Below are positions 34,523 to 43,295 of a stretch of DNA of 64,000 bases, in pieces. Under the pieces are notes generated by a model. It had not been told where the DNA came from. It saw only the letters and a program-made list of their open reading frames with translations, and did no database searches. The DNA is taken from the NCBI RefSeq assembly GCF_001006005.1, contig NZ_CP011254.1, positions 4,836,001 through 4,900,000 on the forward strand. The letters run 5' to 3'. This DNA comes from Serratia fonticola (GTDB lineage: Bacteria; Pseudomonadota; Gammaproteobacteria; Enterobacterales; Enterobacteriaceae). The position numbers and the translations under genes were made by a program. How positions within the stretch are numbered: the stretch's first letter is position 1; each line of letters starts with the position of its first letter.

Positions 34523-36064
34523 ATGACTCAAGGCAATGCGGATCAACCCATTCTTACGCTCAGCCATATCGTCAAGCGTTTTGGCGGCAACATCGCGGTT
34601 AACGACGTCAGCCTGCAGGTGATGCCCGGCGAAGTGCTGGCGCTGCTAGGAGAAAACGGCGCGGGTAAATCCACGTTGATCAAAGTCCTGGCAGGAGTGT
34701 ATCCGCGCGATGGCGGCGATATCCACTTTCAAGGTAACAGCATTGCCTCGGCGGCGGCGATTAAAAGTGATAGCCGTCAGCCGATTGCCTTTATCCATCA
34801 GGATCTAGGTCTGATTGAATGGATGACGGTAGCGGAGAATATGGCGCTGGTAATGGGGTTTCCCCGCCGTTTCGGGCTGATAGACTGGCGTGCCATTCGC
34901 CGCCGTGCGCTGGAAGCCCTACAGGATGTTGGGATTGCCCTGGACCCAGACGCGCGCGTATTTGAGCTTTCCCGCACGGAGAAGTCGTTGCTGGCCATTG
35001 CCAGAGCGGTGGCGGTGAATGCCGAACTGCTGGTGTTGGATGAACCTACCGCTTCCCTACCCGCCAACGACGTACGCCACCTGTTTGCGGTGATCAACCG
35101 GCTGCGCGCCAAAAAAGTCGGCATGATTTACGTCACCCATCGTCTGGATGAAGTGATTGAAATAGCCGATCGGGTTTGCGTGATGCGTGACGGGCGCTAC
35201 GTTGCCGGGGGCAACACTACCGATTATTCCCTGCGCGATCTGGTGCAGATGATCGTGGGTGAAGCGATGGCGGAAGATCAGCGTGAACCGCTGCCGCAGC
35301 ACCAGCCGCCGGTGTTGCAACTGCATAACGTCAGCGTCGGGGATATCGGCCCAGTCAGCTTCGATTTACAACCGGGTGAAATGCTCGCTCTTGCCGGGCT
35401 GCGCGGTGCTGGCCAGGAAGAGATTGGCCGCCTGCTGTTTGGCCTGCGCCAGCGAGACAGCGGCGAAATCCAGTTCCGCGATAAACCTTACGCCGCCAGT
35501 ACCCCACAACAGGCGATGGCTTGTGGCGTGTCTCTGGTCGCAGGCGATCGTACCGGCGAAAGCCTGGTGATGTCGATGAGCGTGCGGGAAAACCTGTTTA
35601 TCAACCCCTGTGCCAGCGGCCAAAAACTGTTCTCGCGCTATAGCCGCCGCGCTGAAATCGGTGCCAGCTGGTGGAAGGTGCAACTGTTCGACGTACGCCC
35701 CAAGGACGTCAATATCGATATCAGCGCCCTGTCCGGCGGCAATCAGCAAAAAGTGGTGATGGCCCGCTGGATGCACCTTGCAGCACCGTTACTGATCCTG
35801 GAAGACCCCACAGCCGGGGTTGACGTGGGCGCCCGCGCTGAAATCTATCATCTGTTAAATAAATCCCTGGCAGCCGGCGTGGCGGTATTGGTGATCTCCA
35901 ACGATTTTGAAGAGATCGCGCATATCTGTAACCGCGCCCTGGTGTTTAACCGGGGAAAAGTGGTGGGCGAGTTGAAGAACCAGCAGGTCTCGTTCGCCAA
36001 TTTATTGGAGCTGGCCTCGGCCAGCACCGGGGAAGCCGTTGTGGAGGAATACCATGTCGAATAA
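34523..36064 (+). CDS. Sugar ABC transporter ATPase, RbsA/XylG type (double ATPase)
   Basis: A 513-residue protein with two ABC domains. The first has Walker A GENGAGKSTLI, Walker B LLVLDEPTASLP and a degenerate signature, LSRTEKSLLAIARAV. The second has a degenerate Walker A (AGLRGAGQEEIGRLL), signature LSGGNQQKVVMARW and LLILEDPTAGVDVG. This is the usual asymmetric pattern of ribose-type importers. The longest frame starts at 34436, but the ATG at 34523 has an AGGGG site at the right distance and leaves the operator free. Its 3-prime end overlaps the permease gene by 11 bp. Confidence 0.9.
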   Translation: MTQGNADQPILTLSHIVKRFGGNIAVNDVSLQVMPGEVLALLGENGAGKSTLIKVLAGVYPRDGGDIHFQGNSIASAAAIKSDSRQPIAFIHQDLGLIEWMTVAENMALVMGFPRRFGLIDWRAIRRRALEALQDVGIALDPDARVFELSRTEKSLLAIARAVAVNAELLVLDEPTASLPANDVRHLFAVINRLRAKKVGMIYVTHRLDEVIEIADRVCVMRDGRYVAGGNTTDYSLRDLVQMIVGEAMAEDQREPLPQHQPPVLQLHNVSVGDIGPVSFDLQPGEMLALAGLRGAGQEEIGRLLFGLRQRDSGEIQFRDKPYAASTPQQAMACGVSLVAGDRTGESLVMSMSVRENLFINPCASGQKLFSRYSRRAEIGASWWKVQLFDVRPKDVNIDISALSGGNQQKVVMARWMHLAAPLLILEDPTAGVDVGARAEIYHLLNKSLAAGVAVLVISNDFEEIAHICNRALVFNRGKVVGELKNQQVSFANLLELASASTGEAVVEEYHVE

Positions 36065-37139
36065 AACGTCCGTCAAATCAACGGCGCTGGAACAGCGTGT
36101 CAGCCTGGGGCAGGACGGCTTCGGGCCGTGGCTGATGCAAATCATCACCCGCTATGGCCTGCTGCTGCTGTGTATTGCGCTGGTGATCGTCTTTTCGCTT
36201 ACCACGCCGTCGTTCGCCTCAATGCTGACGGTACAGGCGATCCTCTCCAGCAAGGCCAAGATCGCCCTGCTGGCGCTGGCGGCCACCATTCCGATGATCG
36301 TCGGCAAGATCGACCTGAACGTCGGTTTCGGTATCGTGCTGTGGCACATCCTGGCGATCACCTTACAGGTGGAATATGGCTTCTCCTGGCAGATGGCGGT
36401 GTTGACCGTGCTGGTCGTTTCCGCGCTTTATGGCCTGCTTAACGGCATTTTGGTAGCGCTGGCGGATATAGACAGCTTCGTGGCCACCCTGGGTTCCGGC
36501 ACCGTGCTGTATGCGGTGGCGCTGTGGCACTCCGGCGGGCGGCAGATTGTCGGCGACCTGCCCGATGCCTTTATCGCCCTGCATCACACCGAAATTGCCG
36601 GGATCCCGATTGTGGCCTTCTACGTGCTGATCGTCGCCGTCATCCTGTGGCTGATCACCGAACATACTCCGCTGGGCCGCTGCATGTACGCGGTAGGCGG
36701 CAATCCGGCTGCGGCGCGGCTTAATGGTATTTCGGTCAATCGCTTCACCATTGGCGCCTTTATCGCCTCAAGCGTGCTCACCGGTTTCAGCGGCGTGCTG
36801 ATCGCTGCCGAACAGGGCGTAGGCCAGGCCAGCGTCGGGATGGATTACCTGTTACCCGCCCTGGTGGGCGCATTTCTCGGCAGTACCACCATTCGCCCAG
36901 GGCGGGTGAACGTCTGGGGCACCGTGGTCGGCATTGCCATTCTGGCGATCGGCATCGCGGGGATCCAACAGTTTGGTGGAGAGTTCTGGGTCGAACCGTT
37001 ATTCAACGGCGCAACGCTGCTGCTGTCCATCACATTGGCCGGTTATGCCCAACGCCGTCGGTTACTCAATCAGAAAGCAGTACAACGCAGTCAGGCGGCA
37101 TCTGCCGACAACAACAACCAAAAAGCGATCAATCCTTAA
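36054..37139 (+). CDS. Sugar ABC transporter permease, RbsC type
   Basis: A 361-residue inner-membrane permease with about ten hydrophobic segments. Typical BPD_transp_2 features are ATIPMIVGKIDLNVGFGI, YAVGGNPAAARLNGI and FLGSTTIRPGRVNVWGT. The start is the ATG at 36054 behind GGAGGAAT; the GTG at 36039 is upstream of that site. It overlaps the ATPase gene by 11 bp and precedes the binding-protein gene by 14 bp. It presumably forms a homodimer with the RbsA-type ATPase. Confidence 0.9.
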   Translation: MSNKTSVKSTALEQRVSLGQDGFGPWLMQIITRYGLLLLCIALVIVFSLTTPSFASMLTVQAILSSKAKIALLALAATIPMIVGKIDLNVGFGIVLWHILAITLQVEYGFSWQMAVLTVLVVSALYGLLNGILVALADIDSFVATLGSGTVLYAVALWHSGGRQIVGDLPDAFIALHHTEIAGIPIVAFYVLIVAVILWLITEHTPLGRCMYAVGGNPAAARLNGISVNRFTIGAFIASSVLTGFSGVLIAAEQGVGQASVGMDYLLPALVGAFLGSTTIRPGRVNVWGTVVGIAILAIGIAGIQQFGGEFWVEPLFNGATLLLSITLAGYAQRRRLLNQKAVQRSQAASADNNNQKAINP

Positions 37140-37153
37140 TCAGGAGCACAGCC

Positions 37154-38254
37154 ATGAAACATTGTTGGATTTTGCCCGGGATCACCACTCTGCTGTTGGC
37201 CACCTCACCGGCCTGGGCAGATACCTATCTCGATCAGGCCACCGCAGCGGTAGCCAAAGCCACTGCCAGCAGTACCCAATGGGATGGCCCTACCAGCGGG
37301 CCGCAGCTGCAGGCGAACAAGAAAATCATCTTTATTGCCTCCGACATGAAGAACGGCGGCGTGCAGGGTGTGCAACAAGGTCTGAGCGAAGCGGCCAAGG
37401 TGGCGGGCTGGCAGTTGGAAACGCTGGACGGTGGCGGTTCGGTGAAAGACCAACTGTCATCGCTGAATCAAGCTATTGCCCAAAAGCCAGACGGGATCGT
37501 GATCGGCGGCTGGAACCCTAACGTGGCTAAAATCCCGCTGAAAAAGGCGGTGGCTCAGGGGATCGTTCTGACAGCCTGGCATGCAGTGCCGGAACCTGGC
37601 CCCATCGCCAAATACGATGTGTTTTATAACGTGACCTCCGATTCCAACGAGGTAGCACGCATCGCCGCACAGTACGCGGTCGTGAAATCCGGTGGGCAGG
37701 CCAACGTGCTGATCTTTACCGATTCGCTGTACCAAATCGCCCTGGACAAAGCCAACGTGATGAAAGAGGAAGTGGCTAAATGCAGCGGCTGTAAGCTGGT
37801 GGAGTTTATCGACACCCCGCTGGCAGATACCGCCAGCCGCATGCCAGCCATGACCTTCAGCCTGTTGCAGAAATACGGCGACAAGTTCCAGTACGCGCTG
37901 GCGATCAACGATCTGTATTTCGATTTTATGGCCCCGGCGCTGAAAACAGCCGGCAAAGGCGGCAGCAATGCGCCGTTTAATATCTCGGCCGGTGACGGCT
38001 CCATTTCTGCCTACCAACGCATTCGTTCCGGTGACAGCCAGTCTGCCACCGTGCCCGAGCCGCTGAAGCTGCACGGCTGGCAGTTGCTGGATGAGTTTAA
38101 CCGTGCCTTCGCCAAGCAGGCTCCTTCCGGTTACGTGACTCCGGCCCATCTGGTCACCCGCGAGAACATCGCCAATGACGGTGGCCCGAATAACCTGTAT
38201 GACCCGCAAAATGACTATCAGGGCCATTACAAAACGATTTGGGGCGTGAAGTAA
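37154..38254 (+). CDS. Sugar ABC transporter periplasmic binding protein, RbsB type
   Basis: A 366-residue periplasmic protein with signal peptide MKHCWILPGITTLLLATSPA and cleavage near AWA-D at residue 23. The mature protein is of the Peripla_BP_4 type: KKIIFIASDMKNGGVQGVQQ, then PDGIVIGGWNP and ISAGDGSISAYQRIRSG. A KCSGCK pair could form a disulphide. The ligand is unknown. Downstream lactonase and the yia pathway suggest a sugar acid, sugar lactone or related compound. It ends 13 bp before the lactonase gene. Confidence 0.88.
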   Translation: MKHCWILPGITTLLLATSPAWADTYLDQATAAVAKATASSTQWDGPTSGPQLQANKKIIFIASDMKNGGVQGVQQGLSEAAKVAGWQLETLDGGGSVKDQLSSLNQAIAQKPDGIVIGGWNPNVAKIPLKKAVAQGIVLTAWHAVPEPGPIAKYDVFYNVTSDSNEVARIAAQYAVVKSGGQANVLIFTDSLYQIALDKANVMKEEVAKCSGCKLVEFIDTPLADTASRMPAMTFSLLQKYGDKFQYALAINDLYFDFMAPALKTAGKGGSNAPFNISAGDGSISAYQRIRSGDSQSATVPEPLKLHGWQLLDEFNRAFAKQAPSGYVTPAHLVTRENIANDGGPNNLYDPQNDYQGHYKTIWGVK

Positions 38255-38267
38255 TCGGGAGGCTGAG

Positions 38268-39116
38268 ATGATCGAACAACGACTGGAACGTTTGTGTTCC
38301 CCCGCCATCTGGGCCGAAGGCCCGGTATGGCTACCACAGCAGGACGCCGTGGTATTCAGTGATGTGAAAGGCAATCGCATGTTCCGCTGGGAACGCAATG
38401 GCGAGCTCAGCGTATGGCGTGCCGCATCCAACTATGCCAACGGTAATGCCCGAGACGCCGAGGGGCGCGTCATCAGCTGTGAACACGGGCGGCGGGGTAT
38501 CAGCCGCACCCAGCACGACGGCAGTGTCCAACTGCTGGTCGACCGGGTGGATGGCAAGCGCTTCAACTCACCGAATGACATCGTGGTGCGTTCCGACGGC
38601 ACATTATGGTTTACCGATCCGCCTTACGGCATCATCGGCGATGAAGAGGGCTACAAGTCGGAAAGCCAGGTGATCGGCTGTTATCTGTATTGCTTCGATC
38701 CCCGTGATGGCTCGTTGAACATTGCCGCCAGCGATCTGCAACGGCCTAACGGCCTGGCCTTCTCGCCAGATGAAAGCCAGCTGTACGTGGCCGATATGTC
38801 GATTATTGACTTCCCTACCCTTGGGCGTCGCGAGTTGCGGGTCTATCAGGTGGAAGGACGGGAGTTAAAGACTGGCAGGCATTTTGCTCAGGTCACACCG
38901 GGGATCCCGGACGGCTTCTGCCTGGATAGCGCCGGTAACCTGTTTTGCAGCTGTGCCGACGGCGTGATTATCTTTAATCCGCGCGGGGAGCAAGTTGGCA
39001 AAATTCCGGTACCGGAGTGCGTTTCCAACTGCACCTTCGGCGGGCCGGAAGGCAATGAACTCTACATTACCGCCACCGCATCGTTGTACCGCATTGTCCT
39101 GAATACCCACGGGTAA
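38268..39116 (+). CDS. SMP-30/gluconolactonase family sugar lactonase
   Basis: A 282-residue beta-propeller metal-dependent lactonase. AEGPVWLPQQDAVVFSDVKG gives the metal-ligand Glu, FNSPNDIVVRSDGTLWFTDP the Asn, and RPNGLAFSPDESQLYVADMS the remaining ligand region. There is no signal peptide, so it would act in the cytoplasm on an imported aldonolactone, opening it to the sugar acid. It is the last gene of the ABC operon, followed by a hairpin terminator. The order importer, lactonase, then 2,3-diketogulonate reductase suggests the lactone is an early intermediate of the yia route. Confidence 0.88.
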   Translation: MIEQRLERLCSPAIWAEGPVWLPQQDAVVFSDVKGNRMFRWERNGELSVWRAASNYANGNARDAEGRVISCEHGRRGISRTQHDGSVQLLVDRVDGKRFNSPNDIVVRSDGTLWFTDPPYGIIGDEEGYKSESQVIGCYLYCFDPRDGSLNIAASDLQRPNGLAFSPDESQLYVADMSIIDFPTLGRRELRVYQVEGRELKTGRHFAQVTPGIPDGFCLDSAGNLFCSCADGVIIFNPRGEQVGKIPVPECVSNCTFGGPEGNELYITATASLYRIVLNTHG

Positions 39117-39134
39117 TCATGGGCTGGCAATCAC

Positions 39135-39163
39135 GCAGGGGGAGCTTGCCTCTCCCTGCTTTG
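39135..39163 (+). terminator. Terminator after the lactonase gene
   Basis: GCAGGGGGAG (39135-39144) pairs with CTCTCCCTGC (39150-39159) over 10 bp with one G-U pair, a 5-base loop and a short T run (TTTG). It separates the ABC/lactonase unit from the yiaK unit. Confidence 0.65.
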
Positions 39164-39194
39164 TCACGTCTGTAGCACGCCAAACCCCTCAAAC

Positions 39195-39210
39195 TGTGTT
39201 GCCGATCACA
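39195..39210 (+). promoter_or_regulatory. CRP site ahead of yiaK
   Basis: TGTGTTGCCGATCACA matches TGTGA-N6-TCACA at 9 of 10 positions. It is 163 bp before the yiaK ATG and about 94 bp before the GAAAT-type operator. E. coli yiaK is known to need CRP, so activation here is expected. Confidence 0.7.
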
Positions 39211-39303
39211 TAATCGTCAGGTTAATTTAACTAACTGTTTTTACGCGATAATTTCCTAGACTCCGGCTTTGACTTCGTCCCAGCAGGGGTATAGCATTTA
39301 TTT

Positions 39304-39328
39304 GAAATGCAATTTCGCATATTGAAAT
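39304..39328 (+). promoter_or_regulatory. Candidate YiaJ operator ahead of yiaK
   Basis: GAAATGCAATTTC (39304-39316) followed by GAAAT at 39324, 45 bp before the yiaK ATG. Over about 30 bp it is nearly identical to the motif at 34421-34445, including TTTCGCAT and TTGAAATT. Confidence 0.7.
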
Positions 39329-39372
39329 TAAAAGAACACAAAACATGCAGTTCACCATAAGGGAGAAGCAGT

Positions 39373-40371
39373 ATGAGAGTGAGCTATACCGAGTTAAAAC
39401 AGCAATTCAAACGCGTGTTGCTGGCACGGGGCCTGGCGGAACCCACGGCAGATGAGTGTGCCACCCTGTTCGCCGATACCACCGAAAGCGGCGTCTATTC
39501 CCACGGGGTCAACCGCTTCCCACGCTTTATTCAGCAGTTGGACGCGGGTGATATCGTGCCTGACGCCGAACCGAGCAAGCTGCTGTCGTTAGGCGCAATC
39601 GAACAGTGGGATGCCCATCAGGGCATTGGCAACCTGACCGCCCGCAAGATGATGGATCGCGCCATGCAGTTAGCAGATCAACACGGGATTGGCCTGGTGG
39701 CGTTGCGTAATGCCAACCACTGGATGCGTGGCGGAGGTTACGGCTGGCAAGCGGCAGAAAAAGGCTATATCGGCATTTGCTGGACCAACTCGATCGCCGT
39801 CATGCCACCTTGGGGGGCTAAAGAGTGCCGTATCGGCACTAACCCGCTGATCGTCGCCGTGCCGAGTAATCCCATCACCATGGTAGATATGTCGATGTCG
39901 ATGTTCTCCTACGGCGCGCTGGAAATGAATCGCCTGGCGGGCAAAAAACTGGCGGTAGACGGCGGTTTCGATAACGACGGCAACCTGACGCGCGATCCGG
40001 CCATCATCGAGGAAAATCGGCGTATCTTGCCGATGGGCTATTGGAAGGGGTCTGCGCTGTCGATCGTGCTGGATATGATCGCTACCCTGCTCTCTGGCGG
40101 TTCATCGGTCGCTGAAGTTACCGAAGATAACCGCGATGAATACGGCATTTCGCAGGTGTTTATCGCCATTGAGATCGACCGCCTGATCGACGGCAAAACC
40201 CGTGATGAAAAACTGCAGCGCATTATGGATTACGTTACCAGCGCCGAGCGTGATAACCCAGAAGTCGCCATTCGCTTGCCGGGCCACCGCTTCCCGCACC
40301 TCCGCGCCGAAAATCAACGCGATGGCATCCCGGTAGACGATCGTGTCTGGGCCCGCATTCAGGCACTTTAA
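39373..40371 (+). CDS. dlgD: 2,3-diketo-L-gulonate reductase
   Basis: A 332-residue NAD(P)H-dependent reductase of the LDH2/MDH2 family (yiaK), which reduces 2,3-diketo-L-gulonate to 3-keto-L-gulonate. [20 protein letters not shown] is nearly the E. coli YiaK start. [18 protein letters not shown] has the conserved His, [20 protein letters not shown] the second, and [13 protein letters not shown] is typical. An AGGGAGAA site precedes the ATG. It opens the yiaKLX1X2PQRS-type operon. Confidence 0.95.
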   Translation: MRVSYTELKQQFKRVLLARGLAEPTADECATLFADTTESGVYSHGVNRFPRFIQQLDAGDIVPDAEPSKLLSLGAIEQWDAHQGIGNLTARKMMDRAMQLADQHGIGLVALRNANHWMRGGGYGWQAAEKGYIGICWTNSIAVMPPWGAKECRIGTNPLIVAVPSNPITMVDMSMSMFSYGALEMNRLAGKKLAVDGGFDNDGNLTRDPAIIEENRRILPMGYWKGSALSIVLDMIATLLSGGSSVAEVTEDNRDEYGISQVFIAIEIDRLIDGKTRDEKLQRIMDYVTSAERDNPEVAIRLPGHRFPHLRAENQRDGIPVDDRVWARIQAL

Positions 40372-40380
40372 GGAGCAGTT

Positions 40381-40860
40381 ATGATCTTCGGCCATATTGC
40401 CCATACGGCAGCAGAACACTATCCCCCGGCGATTGCCAAAGCCGTGGCCTATTTGCAGAACACCGACTTTACCGCCCTGTCTGCCGGGCGTTATGAGGAT
40501 CCTGAAACCGGTTATGTGGTACAGGTTCTGGATCTTCACACGCAACATAAAGATGAGTTGCGCCCTGAAGTACACCGCAAAAATATCGACGTGCAGTTCC
40601 TGGTAAGTGGTACTGAATTAATAGGCGTTGCGGCGGACAGAGGAAACAACGTTATTCATCAGGAATTATTAGCGCAGCGCGACATTATTTTCTATCAGGA
40701 TGTGGAAGACGAATCCTGGTTAACCATGCAGCCCGGTAATTTTGCGGTATTTTATCCGCAAGATGTCCATCGCCCTGCCTGCATTAATCAAACGCCCTGC
40801 GATATCAGAAAGGTGGTGGTGAAAATACCGATAACATTACTTTCCAGTACGATGAAATAA
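40381..40860 (+). CDS. yiaL: YiaL, YhcH/YjgK/YiaL family protein (beta-barrel)
   Basis: A 159-residue cupin-like protein (DUF386). MIFGHIAHTAAEHYPPAIAKA and HRKNIDVQFLVSGTELIGVA are typical, and FYPQDVHRPACI holds a likely metal-binding histidine. Family members such as NanQ have been linked to anomer conversion of sugars, which suggests a mutarotase-like helper role in this pathway. It begins 9 bp after yiaK with a TAAGGAG site and is conserved in all known yia operons. Confidence 0.92.
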   Translation: MIFGHIAHTAAEHYPPAIAKAVAYLQNTDFTALSAGRYEDPETGYVVQVLDLHTQHKDELRPEVHRKNIDVQFLVSGTELIGVAADRGNNVIHQELLAQRDIIFYQDVEDESWLTMQPGNFAVFYPQDVHRPACINQTPCDIRKVVVKIPITLLSSTMK

Positions 40861-40921
40861 AGACTGTCTCATAACGTGAATTTAGCCGTTTCATTGATTG
40901 CGATAATATCAGGTGAAAAAT

Positions 40922-41914
40922 ATGGAAAACACAACGCCGGGCTTTATTATTGGTGCTTATCCTTGTGCACCTTCATTTCATCAGCTCGAACGTGAAAAGG
41001 AAGTTCAATTCTGGGATCGGCTGGCTGAACTGCCGCTGATCCGTGGGCTGGAGCAACCTTGTCTGGACGATCTGCATCCTTATGGTGACGATTTCTTGCT
41101 TAAGCAGATCCCCAACCACTGGCAACTGGTGCTTACCGCGGTAATGGGGACTATGCAACGACGCGGCAGTGGGCGGGATTTTGGCCTCGCCGCCCGTAAT
41201 GAGGAAGAGCGCCAGGCAGCGGTGGATTATATCCGTTCAATACATGACAAAGTTAAGCGAACCAACGATCGCGCCGGTCGCCAACAGGTGGTAGCCCTGG
41301 AGCTTCAATCGGCCCCCAACCGGCAGGAAAAAGACAGTGCGGCGGCGCGGCAGGCCTTCATTGCCTCATTGGAAGACATTGCCGGTTGGCACTGGGAATG
41401 CGATTTGGTAATTGAGCACTGCGATGCGCTGACCGGGCCCATGCCACGCAAGGGTTTCCTGACGCTGGAAGATGAGATCATCGCGGCGCAGGCGATTAAC
41501 CGCCACTTTGGCGATACGCTAACCCTGGCCATCAACTGGGGCCGTTCTGCTATTGAAGGGCATAATAACCATCTGCCTTTGCAACAGGTTAAACAGTGCC
41601 AACAGGCAGGGTTATTAAGCGCCCTGATGTTCTCCGGCACCGCCAGCCAAGGTGCTTATGGCGAATGGGAGGATACTCATGCGCCCTTTGCCCCATTCGA
41701 TGGCAGCCATTATGTTTGCCATGAATCATTAATGACGCTGGACAGTGCGCGGCAATTATTTAATCAGGCTCCGCTGGCAGAATTAAACTATGCCGGTATC
41801 AAATTACTGTCCACCTCGGCACAAGAGAGTGTCGAGCAAAGGATTGCTATTATCAAGGATGGTCTCAACGCCCTGGCGCTAAGCAGTGGCCTGATCACGA
41901 CACCAATAAAATAG
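40922..41914 (+). CDS. yiaX1: YiaX1-like protein of unknown function (DUF4862 type)
   Basis: A 330-residue protein in the place of yiaX1 in the Klebsiella yiaKLX1X2PQRS operon. FIIGAYPCAPSFHQLE, LVLTAVMGTMQRRGSGRDFG, DLVIEHCDALTGPMPRKGFL and LAINWGRSAIEG suggest a TIM-barrel, sugar-isomerase-like protein with conserved Glu, His and Asp at strand ends. No biochemical function is known to me. The ATG at 40922 is preferred over GTG 40913, because an AGGTGA site (40911-40916) serves it. It replaces part of the TRAP transporter block found in E. coli. It could be an epimerase or isomerase feeding the pathway. Confidence 0.72.
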   Translation: MENTTPGFIIGAYPCAPSFHQLEREKEVQFWDRLAELPLIRGLEQPCLDDLHPYGDDFLLKQIPNHWQLVLTAVMGTMQRRGSGRDFGLAARNEEERQAAVDYIRSIHDKVKRTNDRAGRQQVVALELQSAPNRQEKDSAAARQAFIASLEDIAGWHWECDLVIEHCDALTGPMPRKGFLTLEDEIIAAQAINRHFGDTLTLAINWGRSAIEGHNNHLPLQQVKQCQQAGLLSALMFSGTASQGAYGEWEDTHAPFAPFDGSHYVCHESLMTLDSARQLFNQAPLAELNYAGIKLLSTSAQESVEQRIAIIKDGLNALALSSGLITTPIK

Positions 41915-41996
41915 AACATCAAATAATACCTATGAAACGGTAAACAATAATACGGATTTATTCCGAGCCCCCTACTTATGCGAAGGTATCAATAAC

Positions 41997-43295
41997 ATGA
42001 ATACTGCTTCTGTTGCTGTTAACCAAAGTCAGACCATACCCAAATTACGCTGGCTGAGAATTGTGCCGCCTATTCTGATTACCTGCATTATTTCTTATAT
42101 GGACCGCGTTAATATCGCCTTCGCCATGCCTGGCGGCATGGACGCCGAATTGGGGATCACCGCCTCAATGGCCGGATTGGCAGGCGGCATCTTCTTTATC
42201 GGTTATCTGTTCCTGCAAGTGCCCGGCGGCAAGCTGGCGGTTAACGGTAACGGCAAGAAGTTTATTGGCTGGTCGCTGCTGGCCTGGGCGGTGATCTCGG
42301 TGCTGACCGGTTTGGTGACCAATCAATACCAACTGCTGTTCCTACGTTTTGCCTTGGGTGTTTCCGAGGGCGGTATGCTGCCGGTAGTGCTGACCATGAT
42401 CAGCAACTGGTTCCCGGACAAGGAACGGGGCCGTGCCAACGCTATCGTGATCATGTTCGTGCCGATCGCCGGTATCCTCACCGCCCCGCTATCCGGCTGG
42501 ATCATCACCGCCTGGGACTGGCGCATGCTGTTCCTGGTGGAAGGTGGCCTGTCACTGGTGGTAATGGCGTTGTGGTGCTTCACAATCAGCAACCGCCCGC
42601 AGGAAGCGAAGTGGATTTCGCAGGCCGAAAAAGACTACCTGATCAAAACCCTGCATGACGAACAACTGCTGATCAAAGGTAAAACGGTGCGCAATGCTTC
42701 GCTGCGGCGCGTGCTGGGCGACCGGATCATGTGGCAACTGATCCTGGTTAACTTCTTCTACCAAACCGGGATCTACGGCTACACCCTGTGGCTGCCCACC
42801 ATTCTGAAGGGCCTGACCAACGGCAATATGGAACAGGTAGGCTGGCTTGCCGTGCTGCCCTACATTGGTGCCATTTTCGGCATGCTGATCGTTTCCACCT
42901 TGTCCGATCGTACCGGTAAACGCAAAGTCTTCGTTGCCCTGCCGCTGGCCTGCTTTGCTATTTGCATGGCGCTTTCCGTGCTGCTGAAAGATCACATCTG
43001 GTGGTCTTATGCCGCGTTAGTCGGCTGCGGCGTGTTTATTCAGGCGGCCGCAGGCGTGTTCTGGACTATTCCCCCCAAATTATTCAACGCCGAAGTGGCC
43101 GGTGGCGCACGCGGCGTGATCAATGCCTTGGGCAACCTCGGTGGCTTCTGCGGCCCCTATATGGTCGGCGTGCTGATCACTCTGTTCAACAAGGACGTTG
43201 GCGTTTATAGCCTGGCTGCCTCACTGGCGATCGCCGCACTGCTGGCGCTGATGTTACCCAACAAATGCGACCAGGTCGCCGGGAGCGAGCAATGA
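41997..43295 (+). CDS. yiaX2: YiaX2-like anion/cation symporter family transporter (MFS)
   Basis: A 432-residue inner-membrane protein with about 12 membrane segments. ISYMDRVNIAFAMPGGMDAE is the start of the anion:cation symporter branch of the MFS, which carries sugar acids. GWSLLAWAVISVLTGLVTNQ and RFALGVSEGGMLP are also typical. In Klebsiella YiaX2 replaces the E. coli YiaMNO TRAP system and takes up L-ascorbate-derived substrates. Its stop overlaps the lyxK start (ATGA). Confidence 0.88.
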   Translation: MNTASVAVNQSQTIPKLRWLRIVPPILITCIISYMDRVNIAFAMPGGMDAELGITASMAGLAGGIFFIGYLFLQVPGGKLAVNGNGKKFIGWSLLAWAVISVLTGLVTNQYQLLFLRFALGVSEGGMLPVVLTMISNWFPDKERGRANAIVIMFVPIAGILTAPLSGWIITAWDWRMLFLVEGGLSLVVMALWCFTISNRPQEAKWISQAEKDYLIKTLHDEQLLIKGKTVRNASLRRVLGDRIMWQLILVNFFYQTGIYGYTLWLPTILKGLTNGNMEQVGWLAVLPYIGAIFGMLIVSTLSDRTGKRKVFVALPLACFAICMALSVLLKDHIWWSYAALVGCGVFIQAAAGVFWTIPPKLFNAEVAGGARGVINALGNLGGFCGPYMVGVLITLFNKDVGVYSLAASLAIAALLALMLPNKCDQVAGSEQ

